From an uncultured Spirochaetaceae bacterium (GTDB lineage Bacteria; Spirochaetota; Spirochaetia; SZUA-6; Bin103), in contig CAJWOB010000140.1 in the NCBI GenBank assembly GCA_913043885.1, forward strand, positions 1-6,812: DNA of 6,812 nt, given 5' to 3'. Positions within the stretch are counted from its first letter, which is position 1. The number at the start of each line of letters is the position of its first letter. Positions 1-5,359 of the stretch are shown here, piece after piece. The position numbers and the translations under genes were made by a program. Below the pieces are notes generated by a model. The model was not told the DNA's origin and ran no database searches. It saw nothing but the letters and a program-made list of their open reading frames with translations.

Positions 1-669
1 GCCATCATGGTGGACCGGAACGACTACCGCGTCGGCGAGAACTCGTACACGCCGGGCACCTCCGGCGACGCGCTCCGCTACCTGGACAACCCGCCCGCGG
101 GCAACCAGCCGGACAACTACGCGGACCGCTACACCGGCAGCCAGGACAACGGCGGCGTCCACATCAACTCGGGCATCGCCAACAAGCAGGCCTACCTGAT
201 GATCGCCGGCGGCACCTTCCGCGGCGTCACCGTGGGCGCGGTCGGCCGGAGCGTGACGGAGAAGGTCTGGTACCGCGCCATGGCCAACTACTTCACGTCC
301 TCGACCAACTTCGCCGGGGCCCGTGCGGGCACCATCCAGGCGGCGACGGACCTCTACGGCGCGGGCTCCTCGCAGGTCGCCTCGGTGACCAACGCCTGGG
401 CTGCCGTTGGCGTGGGCTCTGGGAGCACCGGTGGCGGCGGTGGCGGTGGCGGCGGCACGCCCGAGTGGCGCTATGAGACCATCACGTACCAGTCGCCCCA
501 CAACTACCCCAACAACTACAACAACACCCAGACCTACTCGAAGCCGGGCGCTCAGCGCGTCGCGATGTACTTCGAGCAGTTCTCGACGGAGAACAACTAC
601 GACTTCGTCTACATCAAGAACAGCTCCGGCGCGATCCGCAGCTGCAACTCGATGTCGAGCGTATTGTGA
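1..669 (+). CDS. M4 (thermolysin-type) metalloprotease, C-terminal part, truncated at both ends
   Basis: The reading frame is open from base 1, so the true start lies upstream. Counting from the Met at base 7, residues 40-136 match the C-terminal helical half of thermolysin. DNGGVHINSGIANK (47-60) holds the active-site His (H52, like thermolysin His231) and Asp47 (like Asp226). The later stretches GAVGRSVTEKVWYRAM, AATDLYG and QVASV also fit the family. The HExxH zinc motif would lie upstream of the window. Residues 137-150 are a Gly-rich linker. Residues 154-210 (WRYETITYQSPH... YDFVYIKNSSGAI) resemble a CUB-like C-terminal domain of secreted proteases. That domain stops after about 57 residues, and the last ten residues (RSCNSMSSVL) do not continue it, so the 3' end is not native. 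A secreted endopeptidase is inferred. Codon use differs from the genes to the right. Confidence 0.9.
   Translation, partial: AIMVDRNDYRVGENSYTPGTSGDALRYLDNPPAGNQPDNYADRYTGSQDNGGVHINSGIANKQAYLMIAGGTFRGVTVGAVGRSVTEKVWYRAMANYFTSSTNFAGARAGTIQAATDLYGAGSSQVASVTNAWAAVGVGSGSTGGGGGGGGGTPEWRYETITYQSPHNYPNNYNNTQTYSKPGAQRVAMYFEQFSTENNYDFVYIKNSSGAIRSCNSMSSVL
415..456 (+). repeat. Gly-rich interdomain linker (GGC/GGT codon repeat)
   Basis: These codons encode GSGSTGGGGGGGGG, nine consecutive glycines. They separate the protease catalytic domain from the CUB-like domain and form a simple-sequence GGC/GGT tract. Flexible linkers of this kind are common between catalytic and accessory domains of secreted proteases. 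Confidence 0.8.
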
Positions 670-1211
670 TGGGTGAGAAAGGGTCGCGCGGCTGCTCCGC
701 CCGCGACGCTCTGCAAAATGGGCGTCTCGACCTCGATGAAGTCGCGCTCGGTTGGGTAGAACTCCTTGGACCGGTCCTCGTCCCACAGAAAGTTGGCGGT
801 GAGGTGCGGCGTCGGCAGTGCCACCCGCACCTCCAAGTTGGTGTGCTCCCTCAGACGTGTTGCTTCTTCGGCAAACAGCCCCTCGCGGGTGGGCTCCACC
901 TTGCCAACGACCGAGTAGCCGACCCGCGCCTCGTGGCGGAACGAGTCCAGCCGGATCCGATATTGATCGACGTTGGTGAGCATCTCGGCGATTACGCCGA
1001 CATAGGACTTTCGCCGCCACTCGCCATCGGAGATGACGTCGAGCCCCGCCGCCTCCTGCAGCGCCGCGACATAGGGGACGGAGCGGTCCATTAGCTCCAT
1101 CAGCTCGGCGTCACTGCCGCCCTCGGCCAGCTGCTTGTCCACCATCTCGCGGAAGAACTTGGGGCGCGCAACCGAGCCGACGACGGTGGTCAGCAGCTTC
1201 TTGTCCAGCAT
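609..1211 (-). pseudogene. MetE-like methyltransferase, second copy, 3' truncated
   Basis: Residues 1-167 align throughout with the complete copy immediately upstream, about half of them identical. Both start MLDK..TTVVGS and share PYVAALQEAAG, DVISDGEWRRKSY, GK.EPT.EGLFA and R.ALPTP. After PILQ (base 711) the reading frame runs on to a stop at 609 with residues (SVAGGAAARPFLTHH...) unlike the paralogue. The C-terminal half, which would carry the zinc ligands, is missing, so this product could not bind zinc or transfer methyl groups. Start: ATG at 1211-1209, three bases after the stop of the preceding gene, with AGGAG at 1224-1220 and an 8-base spacer, which points to translational coupling. 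Whether the truncation is biological or comes from a chimeric assembly cannot be told from here. Confidence 0.8.
637..711. other. Junction between two unrelated truncated genes
   Basis: The CUB-like homology of the plus-strand protease ends at about 636. The MetE-like homology of the minus-strand gene ends at about 711, after the residues PILQ. The 75 bases between them fit neither protein. They contain an imperfect hairpin at 684-706 (arms TCGCG/CGCGA and CGG/CCG, loop CTGCT) but no transposase, no target-site duplication and no recognisable inverted-repeat ends. I read this as a breakpoint, either an assembly chimera or a genomic rearrangement. Confidence 0.7.
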
Positions 1212-1214
1212 GAG

Positions 1215-2303
1215 TTACGCTCCTATCTCTTCGCGCAGCATCTGCGCCGCCGCTACCTGACTCCGCAGCTTACCGTAGACGTCGTCGATATCGATATTCC
1301 AATACACGCCAGGAGAGAAGCCGCAGTCTGGGTGGATTACCACCCGCTCGGGGGCGGCCACCTCCAGCACCTTGCGCACGTGCCCCGCCACCTCCTCGGG
1401 GGCCTCCACGCCGTGGCGCTTCGCGGTTACCACGCCGCAGCCGATCTCCATGCGCTCTGGCAGCCCCTTGACCACCTCGATGTCGTGAGCGTCGATGTCC
1501 TTGAACTCGAACATTGGCATGTCGATCTGCAGGTCGCTCAACGCCGGGGCCAGCGCGTGGTAGCCGGGCGTACGGTCGGGGCCGACCTCGCGCTTGCCGC
1601 ACAGGTGCAGCGAGGTGTGTACTCCGTCGATGCCGTCCACCACCCGGTTTAGCGTATCGATCGCATAGCCGAGCTCCTCCGTGAACTCCGCAGATTCCGA
1701 CGCCTCGCTGAATGGGCGACCGATGCTGGTGTCGTCGAACTGGATGAATGGCACTCCGGCCTCGACCATCAACTCCACCTCGCGCCGAATGATCGGCACC
1801 AGCGTCTCCGCGACCTGGTGGCGGTCCGGGTAGGCATCCGCCGAGCGCTCCTCGGTCCAGTGGACGCGCGCCACGTGATAGGGCGTTGGCAGCGCTATTC
1901 GCACCGGTTTGGTAGTGTGGCGCATCAGCAGCTGCGCCTCCCGCGCAAACAGGCCCTCGGCAGTTGGCTCGATCTTGCCGGTGATGGTGTAGCCGACGTA
2001 GCCGTCGTGGATGCCACCGTCGTCGACGACTGCCTTGTGTAGCTCGAAGCCAGAGAGCATGTCGGCGACGATGCCTAGATAGGACTTGCGCCGCCACTCG
2101 CCGTCCGAAATGACGTCCACCCCCGCCGCCTCCTGCAACGCGGCGACGTAGGGAATGGAGCGCTCCATCAAAGTGAGGATGTGCTCGTCGGAGGCATCCT
2201 CTCCCGCAGCGAGTCGCTCGAGGTAGGCATCGACCTGCTGGCGGAAGAAGCGGGGACGGGTTATCGAGCCGACCACGGTGGTCGCGAATAGCTTGTCGAG
2301 CAT
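1215..2303 (-). CDS. Core-type MetE-like (cobalamin-independent methionine synthase family) methyltransferase
   Basis: This 362-residue protein belongs to the MetE/UROD-barrel family (COG0620). It has the length of the catalytic domain alone and lacks the N-terminal duplicated domain of the roughly 750-residue E. coli MetE. The expected zinc site is present: H233 and C235 in TSLHLCGKR, E266 in MFEF and C327 in HPDCGFSP. These correspond to E. coli His641, Cys643, Glu665 and Cys726. N-terminal TTVVGS.TRP and SDGEWRR are also family motifs. The reaction is probably methyl transfer to a thiol such as homocysteine. Short MetE homologues often take the methyl group from a corrinoid protein or an unknown donor rather than a folate, so the substrate is left open. 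The start at ATG 2303 is supported by the same MLDK start in the paralogue, although I see no clear Shine-Dalgarno. It lies 58 bases after the DUF2807 gene and 3 bases before its truncated copy. Confidence 0.9.
   Translation of the reverse strand: MLDKLFATTVVGSITRPRFFRQQVDAYLERLAAGEDASDEHILTLMERSIPYVAALQEAAGVDVISDGEWRRKSYLGIVADMLSGFELHKAVVDDGGIHDGYVGYTITGKIEPTAEGLFAREAQLLMRHTTKPVRIALPTPYHVARVHWTEERSADAYPDRHQVAETLVPIIRREVELMVEAGVPFIQFDDTSIGRPFSEASESAEFTEELGYAIDTLNRVVDGIDGVHTSLHLCGKREVGPDRTPGYHALAPALSDLQIDMPMFEFKDIDAHDIEVVKGLPERMEIGCGVVTAKRHGVEAPEEVAGHVRKVLEVAAPERVVIHPDCGFSPGVYWNIDIDDVYGKLRSQVAAAQMLREEIGA
1220..1224 (-). promoter_or_regulatory. Shine-Dalgarno for the second MetE-like gene
   Basis: AGGAG on the minus strand lies inside the last codons of the upstream MetE-like gene, 8 bases before the ATG at 1211. 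It supports the conserved MLDK start and coupled translation of the two copies. Confidence 0.7.
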
Positions 2304-2361
2304 GGGGTACCGTAGCAGGATAGGTTGGCGCGTGACGCGTATCGGCGGAGGGAGGCGGGCG

Positions 2362-2883
2362 CTACCCCAATTTCCTGATGGTCCCCGACCCGCTGGTGCG
2401 CGCGTCTACCACCCGCGGGTTGCCGCGGTAGTCCAGCGAGCCGGATCCGCTGAGGGAGCCGGCCAGGTTGCCACCGCCTATGGCCAGCGTGCCGTCGCCA
2501 CTGCCGGAAAGCAAGACGTCGGCGTTCTCGAACACACACCCATCGACATGGGCGGTTCCCGAACCGGAGATGCGGAGGCTGAGGATCTGTGCCCGGCAGG
2601 GCCGCGCCCCCGTGTGGATCACCACATTGCCGGAGCCGGATATCTGCACTTCGGCCCGCTCCATCGAGCAGTCGCTGACATCGACGTTTCCGGATCCGCT
2701 GACACTCGCTGCGAAGTCGCGCCCAGTGCAACCGGTACCGTCGATGTTGCCAGAGCCCGACACGGAGAGGTCCAGGCCGCGGGGGTCACCACCGCGAAAG
2801 CCGTCGAAGCGAACGCTGCCGCTGCCGCTCACCACTACCCCCGTCAGGTCCGGCATCGTCACGGTCGCGCGCAACGTTCGCAC
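2362..2883 (-). CDS. C-terminal part of the DUF2807 protein (second frame)
   Basis: This 173-residue frame opens at a GTG at 2883, but its native coding begins further upstream, at about 2910. It contains eight SGSG-centred repeats and ends with TSGSGTIRKLG. As a free-standing gene it would lack the export segment, so it is best read as the rest of the gene starting at 3209. Confidence 0.65.
   Translation of the reverse strand: MRTLRATVTMPDLTGVVVSGSGSVRFDGFRGGDPRGLDLSVSGSGNIDGTGCTGRDFAASVSGSGNVDVSDCSMERAEVQISGSGNVVIHTGARPCRAQILSLRISGSGTAHVDGCVFENADVLLSGSGDGTLAIGGGNLAGSLSGSGSLDYRGNPRVVDARTSGSGTIRKLG
2383..2829 (-). repeat. Eight SGSG-centred beta-solenoid repeats in the DUF2807 protein
   Basis: SGSG occurs at residues 19, 42, 62, 82, 106, 126, 144 and 164 of the second frame, spaced 18 to 24 residues apart. 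Each is preceded by hydrophobic residues and followed by an alternating strand such as NVDV or TAHV. The DNA repeat (TCCGGATCCG-like) is visible but diverged. The spacing fits one solenoid turn per repeat. Confidence 0.75.
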
Positions 2884-3209
2884 GCCACAAAGGCGCAGGC
2901 GCGGGCGGAGCTCAACACCAGTGTGCCGCCGCGGCGCTCGACCCGAAGGTCATCCTCGAGGTGGGCATCCACGGTTACCGAAACGGCGAACCGCCCCTGA
3001 CCTACCTCTACATCCCAGGACCCGGAAACACTCACGCAGTCGAATCCGCGAATATCGAGCTGCTTGGTTACCAGTCCGCCAGACTCGCGACCGGCGTAGC
3101 CGAATGCTGTGGCGGCCGCAGCGAACAGGACCAGAAGGACCGCGGCACGACGGCGCCAGCCGTTCGACGCGCGCTCGGCGCCGGTCGGTACGCCGCCGGC
3201 TGCCGTCAC
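2859..3209 (-). CDS. N-terminal part of the DUF2807 protein (first frame)
   Basis: This 116-residue frame is native up to about residue 100 (LVLS, base 2910). The final 16 residues (SARACAFVACERCARP) are out-of-frame read-through to a TGA. It carries the membrane or signal segment RRAAVLLVLFAAAATAFGYA and the first beta strands of the domain. Confidence 0.65.
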   Translation of the reverse strand: MTAAGGVPTGAERASNGWRRRAAVLLVLFAAAATAFGYAGRESGGLVTKQLDIRGFDCVSVSGSWDVEVGQGRFAVSVTVDAHLEDDLRVERRGGTLVLSSARACAFVACERCARP

Positions 3210-3213
3210 GTCG

Positions 3214-3459
3214 TTAGCGCCTCTCGGCGACGCTCTCGCGCGCCCACTGCGCCTTGCAGCGGTCGCAATACCAGTGATCTTCCGTGTAGGTGCGCCCGGT
3301 GCGCTCGTCTGTTACTTCGGTGATGACCTGCCAGATGGCGACCTGAGCGCACTCGTCGTCGTCCTTGCCCATCTCGCACAAGAATCCAGTCGACGGGTCG
3401 ATCTCTACCAGAGTGGCCAGGTTGCCGTCGGTGAGCTCGAGAAAGTTTTTGGTTGGCAC
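3214..3459 (-). CDS. Small Cys-containing protein of unknown function (81 aa)
   Basis: I do not recognise the family. The product is soluble and acidic, with no signal peptide or membrane segment. It has four cysteines: C28, C37, and a C65-x-x-C68 pair in HWYCDRCKAQW, with H62 beside them. This arrangement could bind zinc or another metal, which is inference only. The N-terminal half (LATLVEIDPSTGFLCEMGKD) looks like short beta strands. The start chosen is GTG 3459. No in-frame ATG lies before the upstream stop and no clear Shine-Dalgarno is visible. The gene sits 40 bases after the phosphatase gene's last possible stop and 4 bases before the DUF2807 start, so it is probably co-transcribed with both. 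That the reading frame is intact between two broken genes supports it as real coding sequence. Confidence 0.6.
   Translation of the reverse strand: MPTKNFLELTDGNLATLVEIDPSTGFLCEMGKDDDECAQVAIWQVITEVTDERTGRTYTEDHWYCDRCKAQWARESVAERR
3220..3225 (-). promoter_or_regulatory. Shine-Dalgarno deciding the GTG start of the DUF2807 gene
   Basis: GAGAGG lies within the last codons of the upstream 81-residue gene, 10 bases before the GTG at 3209. It supports that start and coupled translation. Confidence 0.5.
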
Positions 3460-3499
3460 TACTTTGTTCGAGGGTAACGCGGCCGCGGGCGCCGGGCAA

Positions 3500-3769
3500 C
3501 TAATATTTGCCCAGCTGCAAGCCCAGCATCGCCAGGTCGTCTTAGGTGCCGCCGGCGATGTGTTCCTTTACGTCCTGGAGGACCGCGTCGAGCGCCCCTG
3601 CCACGGGGGCGTCAACGCTGAGAACCTGCAGCATGCGCTCGGCTCCGTAGGGCCGCATCTGCGGGTCGAGCGCTTCGGTGACGCCGTCCGAGAAGAACAC
3701 CATGCGGTCCCCCGGAGCCAGCTCGACCCACGCTTGCTCGAACGACGCATCGGCGGTCAGTCTAACCGG
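3500..3769 (-). CDS. C-terminal part of the SpoIIE domain (third frame), with an in-frame stop
   Basis: Read from 3769 the frame gives PVRLTADASFEQAWVELAPG, then FFSDGVTEALDPQMRPYG, then AVLQDVKEHIAGGT, a TAA at 3544-3542, and then DDLAMLGLQLGKY before TAG 3502-3500. Both sides of the TAA match the end of SpoIIE domains, so the stop replaces what was probably a sense codon. Confidence 0.6.
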
Positions 3770-4506
3770 GGGGCGGGCAGCTCCAAGCGTCGTGGCCGCT
3801 CACCGGTGCGGAACCACGCCGGCCCCGGATTGCCGGCGGCGGCGCAGGTCAGGACACGTGCCGCGGGATCCAGCACCGCGCATACGATCGTGAAGTACTG
3901 GCCGGTTACCGGATTCATCGAGAACTCACGGTTGAGCTCGGTAAGCAGCTCCGCAGGACCGAGCTCCGGAGAGCGACGCCACAGCACCGGAATAAGGCGT
4001 ACCAGGGTGTCCGAGAACATGGCGGCAGCCAGGCCCTGACCGGAAACGTCCAGCAGGTACAGCGCGAGACGGTCCGGGGACAGCTGCGTGTAGCTCAGCG
4101 TATCGCCACCCACCTCCTCGCTCGGCTCGCACACCCACGCCCAGGTAATTCCCGGCGTATCCGGCAGCCGCTGCGGCAGCAGGGACTGCTGGATTGCGTA
4201 GGCAGCTTCGAGATTCTCCAGGCGGGCCTGCTCGCGCTCCTCGAGCTCGCCCACGGCCCGGCGCAAGCGGTCGAGGATGCCGCGCCCCCACCCGACCAGG
4301 GCGCCCAGCGCCGCAAGCGCCACTGCCACCAGCGCTTGAGCTAACGGCACCATGGCGATGAGCGTCGTCGGCTCGAGCCTAGTGTTCCAGAACACCACGA
4401 CCGTGGTGATCACCAGCCCGCCGGAGGCACCACCCACCCAGCGAGCAGGGCGCCGGCGACGAAGATGGGAAACGCCTCCGCGGTGAACGCGACCGGTGGA
4501 TTCCAC
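3757..4506 (-). CDS. Central part of the phosphatase: membrane segments, coiled coil and most of the SpoIIE domain (second frame)
   Basis: Native coding begins at about 4440 (WVGGASGG). The 22 codons before it are an out-of-frame shadow of the first frame. It carries EEVGGD, LLDVSGQG and AGNPGP and ends out of frame as RLD after the C run at 3773-3768. It is the longest intact piece of the gene. Confidence 0.7.
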   Translation of the reverse strand: MESTGRVHRGGVSHLRRRRPARWVGGASGGLVITTVVVFWNTRLEPTTLIAMVPLAQALVAVALAALGALVGWGRGILDRLRRAVGELEEREQARLENLEAAYAIQQSLLPQRLPDTPGITWAWVCEPSEEVGGDTLSYTQLSPDRLALYLLDVSGQGLAAAMFSDTLVRLIPVLWRRSPELGPAELLTELNREFSMNPVTGQYFTIVCAVLDPAARVLTCAAAGNPGPAWFRTGERPRRLELPAPRLD

Positions 4507-4604
4507 CCGTACAGCTTGGGAAACGCAATCGCAAACGCCAGAACCGCAACCACCACGACCGCGGCTCGTACCGCGACGTGGTGCGTGACGGCTGGCGTCA
4601 ACAT
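4410..4604 (-). CDS. N-terminal membrane part of the phosphatase (first frame)
   Basis: ATG at 4604. Native coding appears to run for about 55 residues to near 4441 and covers the first two hydrophobic segments. The last residues (VVPPAGW) are out of frame. The DUF4118-like pattern FVAGALLAGWV continues as GGASGGLVITTVVVFW in the next frame. Confidence 0.6.
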   Translation of the reverse strand: MLTPAVTHHVAVRAAVVVVAVLAFAIAFPKLYGWNPPVAFTAEAFPIFVAGALLAGWVVPPAGW

Positions 4605-4648
4605 CGGCTCTTATGGAGTTTGTGGATTCGGTGTCTGCTGTCGCCCTT

Positions 4649-5359
4649 TCATTCGCGCTCGACGCAGCCGTGAAGGAAGAAGGTATCCGTCGCGGTCACG
4701 ATGCCGCCAAAGCCAAGGCCGGCAAGCCGCGCCTGGAGTTGCGGCGGGTCGTAGAACACCTTGACGATAGTGTAGGTGCGACCATCGTTGAGCCTGCGCA
4801 CGCTGCGTCCATCGGCATCGGGGGGGTGGCCAGTCGCTTTGGAGCTCGAGACCGGCAGGTTGTCCACGAAGAACGCCTTGCCGCCCGGTCGGAGGCAGGA
4901 GGCGACGAGAGACCAGAACCAATCGAAGCGCTCCTCGGGCACATGGGAGAGCCAGAAGCCGAAGAACACCGTGTCGAAGGCACGGGGCGGCTTCCAGTCG
5001 AATAGGTCCGCCTGAACGTAGCCGATGCGCTCGAAGGTGCCGGCCGCTCGATTGCGATCGGCATTCAGCGCCAACACCTCGGGAGAGGCATCGACGGCGG
5101 TCACCCGTGTGGCCAGCTGAGCGAGCAGTGGGGTCCACCAGCCGGTGCCGCACGCTATCTCCAGGGTGTCGCCGAGCGGCGCCCGCTCGCGCAGCTGAGC
5201 ACGCACCACCTCCACCTCACCGTTCCAGGCGGCGGTGTGCTCTGCTCCATGGTCGTACCGTCCCTGACGCAGAAACCACCGGTCGTACTCGGCGGCTCGC
5301 GCGCGGTAGTAGCTGACCTGCTCGGTCAGAATCTGATTCGCCGCTTCGTTTGTCTCCAA
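4649..5359 (-). CDS. Class I SAM-dependent methyltransferase
   Basis: This is a Rossmann-fold methyltransferase of the Methyltransf_11/25 type. Counting from the longest possible start (GTG 5413), the SAM-binding motif I is LEIACGTGWW (84-93). The acidic residue at the end of strand 2 is D108 in VTAVDAS, QADLFDW (135-140) gives the adenine-contact Asp, and LRPGGKAFFVDN (174-185) is the post-motif strand. The front segment VSYYRARAAEYDRWFLRQG is typical of this family. The acceptor substrate cannot be told. The start is uncertain. I prefer TTG 5359 (LETNEAANQ...), giving about 236 residues, because it clears the divergent gene. An ATG at 5410 and a GTG at 5413 are also in frame. No clear Shine-Dalgarno is seen at any of them. 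It is the first gene of the minus-strand run, 44 bases before the phosphatase gene. Confidence 0.8.
   Translation of the reverse strand: METNEAANQILTEQVSYYRARAAEYDRWFLRQGRYDHGAEHTAAWNGEVEVVRAQLRERAPLGDTLEIACGTGWWTPLLAQLATRVTAVDASPEVLALNADRNRAAGTFERIGYVQADLFDWKPPRAFDTVFFGFWLSHVPEERFDWFWSLVASCLRPGGKAFFVDNLPVSSSKATGHPPDADGRSVRRLNDGRTYTIVKVFYDPPQLQARLAGLGFGGIVTATDTFFLHGCVERE

Larger units (their letters stand above)
2362..3209 (-). pseudogene. DUF2807 'head GIN' surface protein, broken by one frameshift
   Basis: Two overlapping frames together make one protein of about 282 residues. The first frame (GTG 3209) gives a positively charged N-terminus, a hydrophobic segment at residues 22-38 (a signal peptide or single membrane anchor), then FDCVSVSGSWDVEVGQG and ERRGGTLVLS, the usual start of a DUF2807 domain. 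The second frame carries on with LRPRLRLCGVRTLRATVTMP and the SGSG-repeat body. Adding one C between 2909 and 2910 restores GTLVLSLRPRLRL without a gap. DUF2807 proteins are exported or anchored beta-solenoid-like proteins with no established function. The GTG start is 4 bases after the stop of the 81-residue gene and has GAGAGG 10 bases upstream. The break could be a sequencing error or a true mutation. Confidence 0.8.
3500..4604 (-). pseudogene. Membrane-anchored SpoIIE/RsbU-type PP2C phosphatase, broken by two frameshifts and one in-frame stop
   Basis: Three frames together give one protein of about 353 residues up to a TAA at 3544, or about 367 if read to the TAG at 3502. Its order is: N-terminal membrane segments resembling a DUF4118-type sensor (VRAAVVVVAVLAFAIAF, FPIFVAGALLAGWV, then LVITTVVVFW and a long hydrophobic run ending GALVGW); a signalling helix or coiled coil (RLRRAVGELEEREQARLENL); then the SpoIIE domain with AYAIQQSLLPQRLP, EEVGGD, LLDVSGQG, CAAAGNPGP, FFSDGVTEALDP and, beyond the TAA, DDLAMLGLQLG. 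The Asp residues of GGD, DVSG, SDG and DD are those that bind metal in this family. Such enzymes usually dephosphorylate anti-sigma-factor antagonists, and the partner is not in the window. The ATG at 4604 is 44 bases after the methyltransferase stop. Breaks: near 4440, in the C run 3773-3768, and TAA 3544-3542. Confidence 0.8.

Noticed and set aside
684..706. Terminator for the truncated MetE-like gene or the end of a mobile element
   Set aside because: The imperfect stem is followed on the minus strand by CCCTTTCTC, not a T run, and there is no partner inverted repeat or duplicated target site.
666..1094. Open plus-strand frame opposite the truncated MetE-like copy, which extends back to about 639 as QLQLDVERIVMGEKG
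   Set aside because: From 711 on it is antisense to clear MetE homology. The first 70 bases read plausibly but match no family I recognise, so I treat them as part of the unexplained junction.
1270..2097. Long minus-strand frame, rich in Arg, Gly and Ala, inside the complete MetE-like gene
   Set aside because: Low-complexity shadow frame of GC-rich coding DNA, without any family motif. The MetE frame has all catalytic residues.
2329..2339. CGCGTGACGCG inverted repeat upstream of the complete MetE-like gene as an operator
   Set aside because: Five-base arms around one base are expected by chance in DNA this GC-rich, and no second copy was seen.
3478..3487. CGCGGCCGCG palindrome between the phosphatase and the small Cys gene
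   Set aside because: A short GC palindrome with no loop or T tract, and no known role. Likely chance.
3542..3544. Recoding of the in-frame TAA as an amino acid
   Set aside because: Selenocysteine and pyrrolysine use TGA and TAG, not TAA, and other genes here end normally on TAA.
3768..3773. Programmed ribosomal frameshifting at the C run in the phosphatase
   Set aside because: No slippery heptamer of the usual A/T-rich type or downstream stem is evident, and the gene has a second frameshift and an in-frame stop elsewhere. Error or decay explains all of them together.
3365..4039. 224-residue plus-strand frame across the phosphatase gene
   Set aside because: It is antisense to SpoIIE motifs (EEVGGD and DVSGQG lie just beyond it, and AGNPGP and FFSDGV are opposite) and looks like a shadow. 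It has no recognisable domain.
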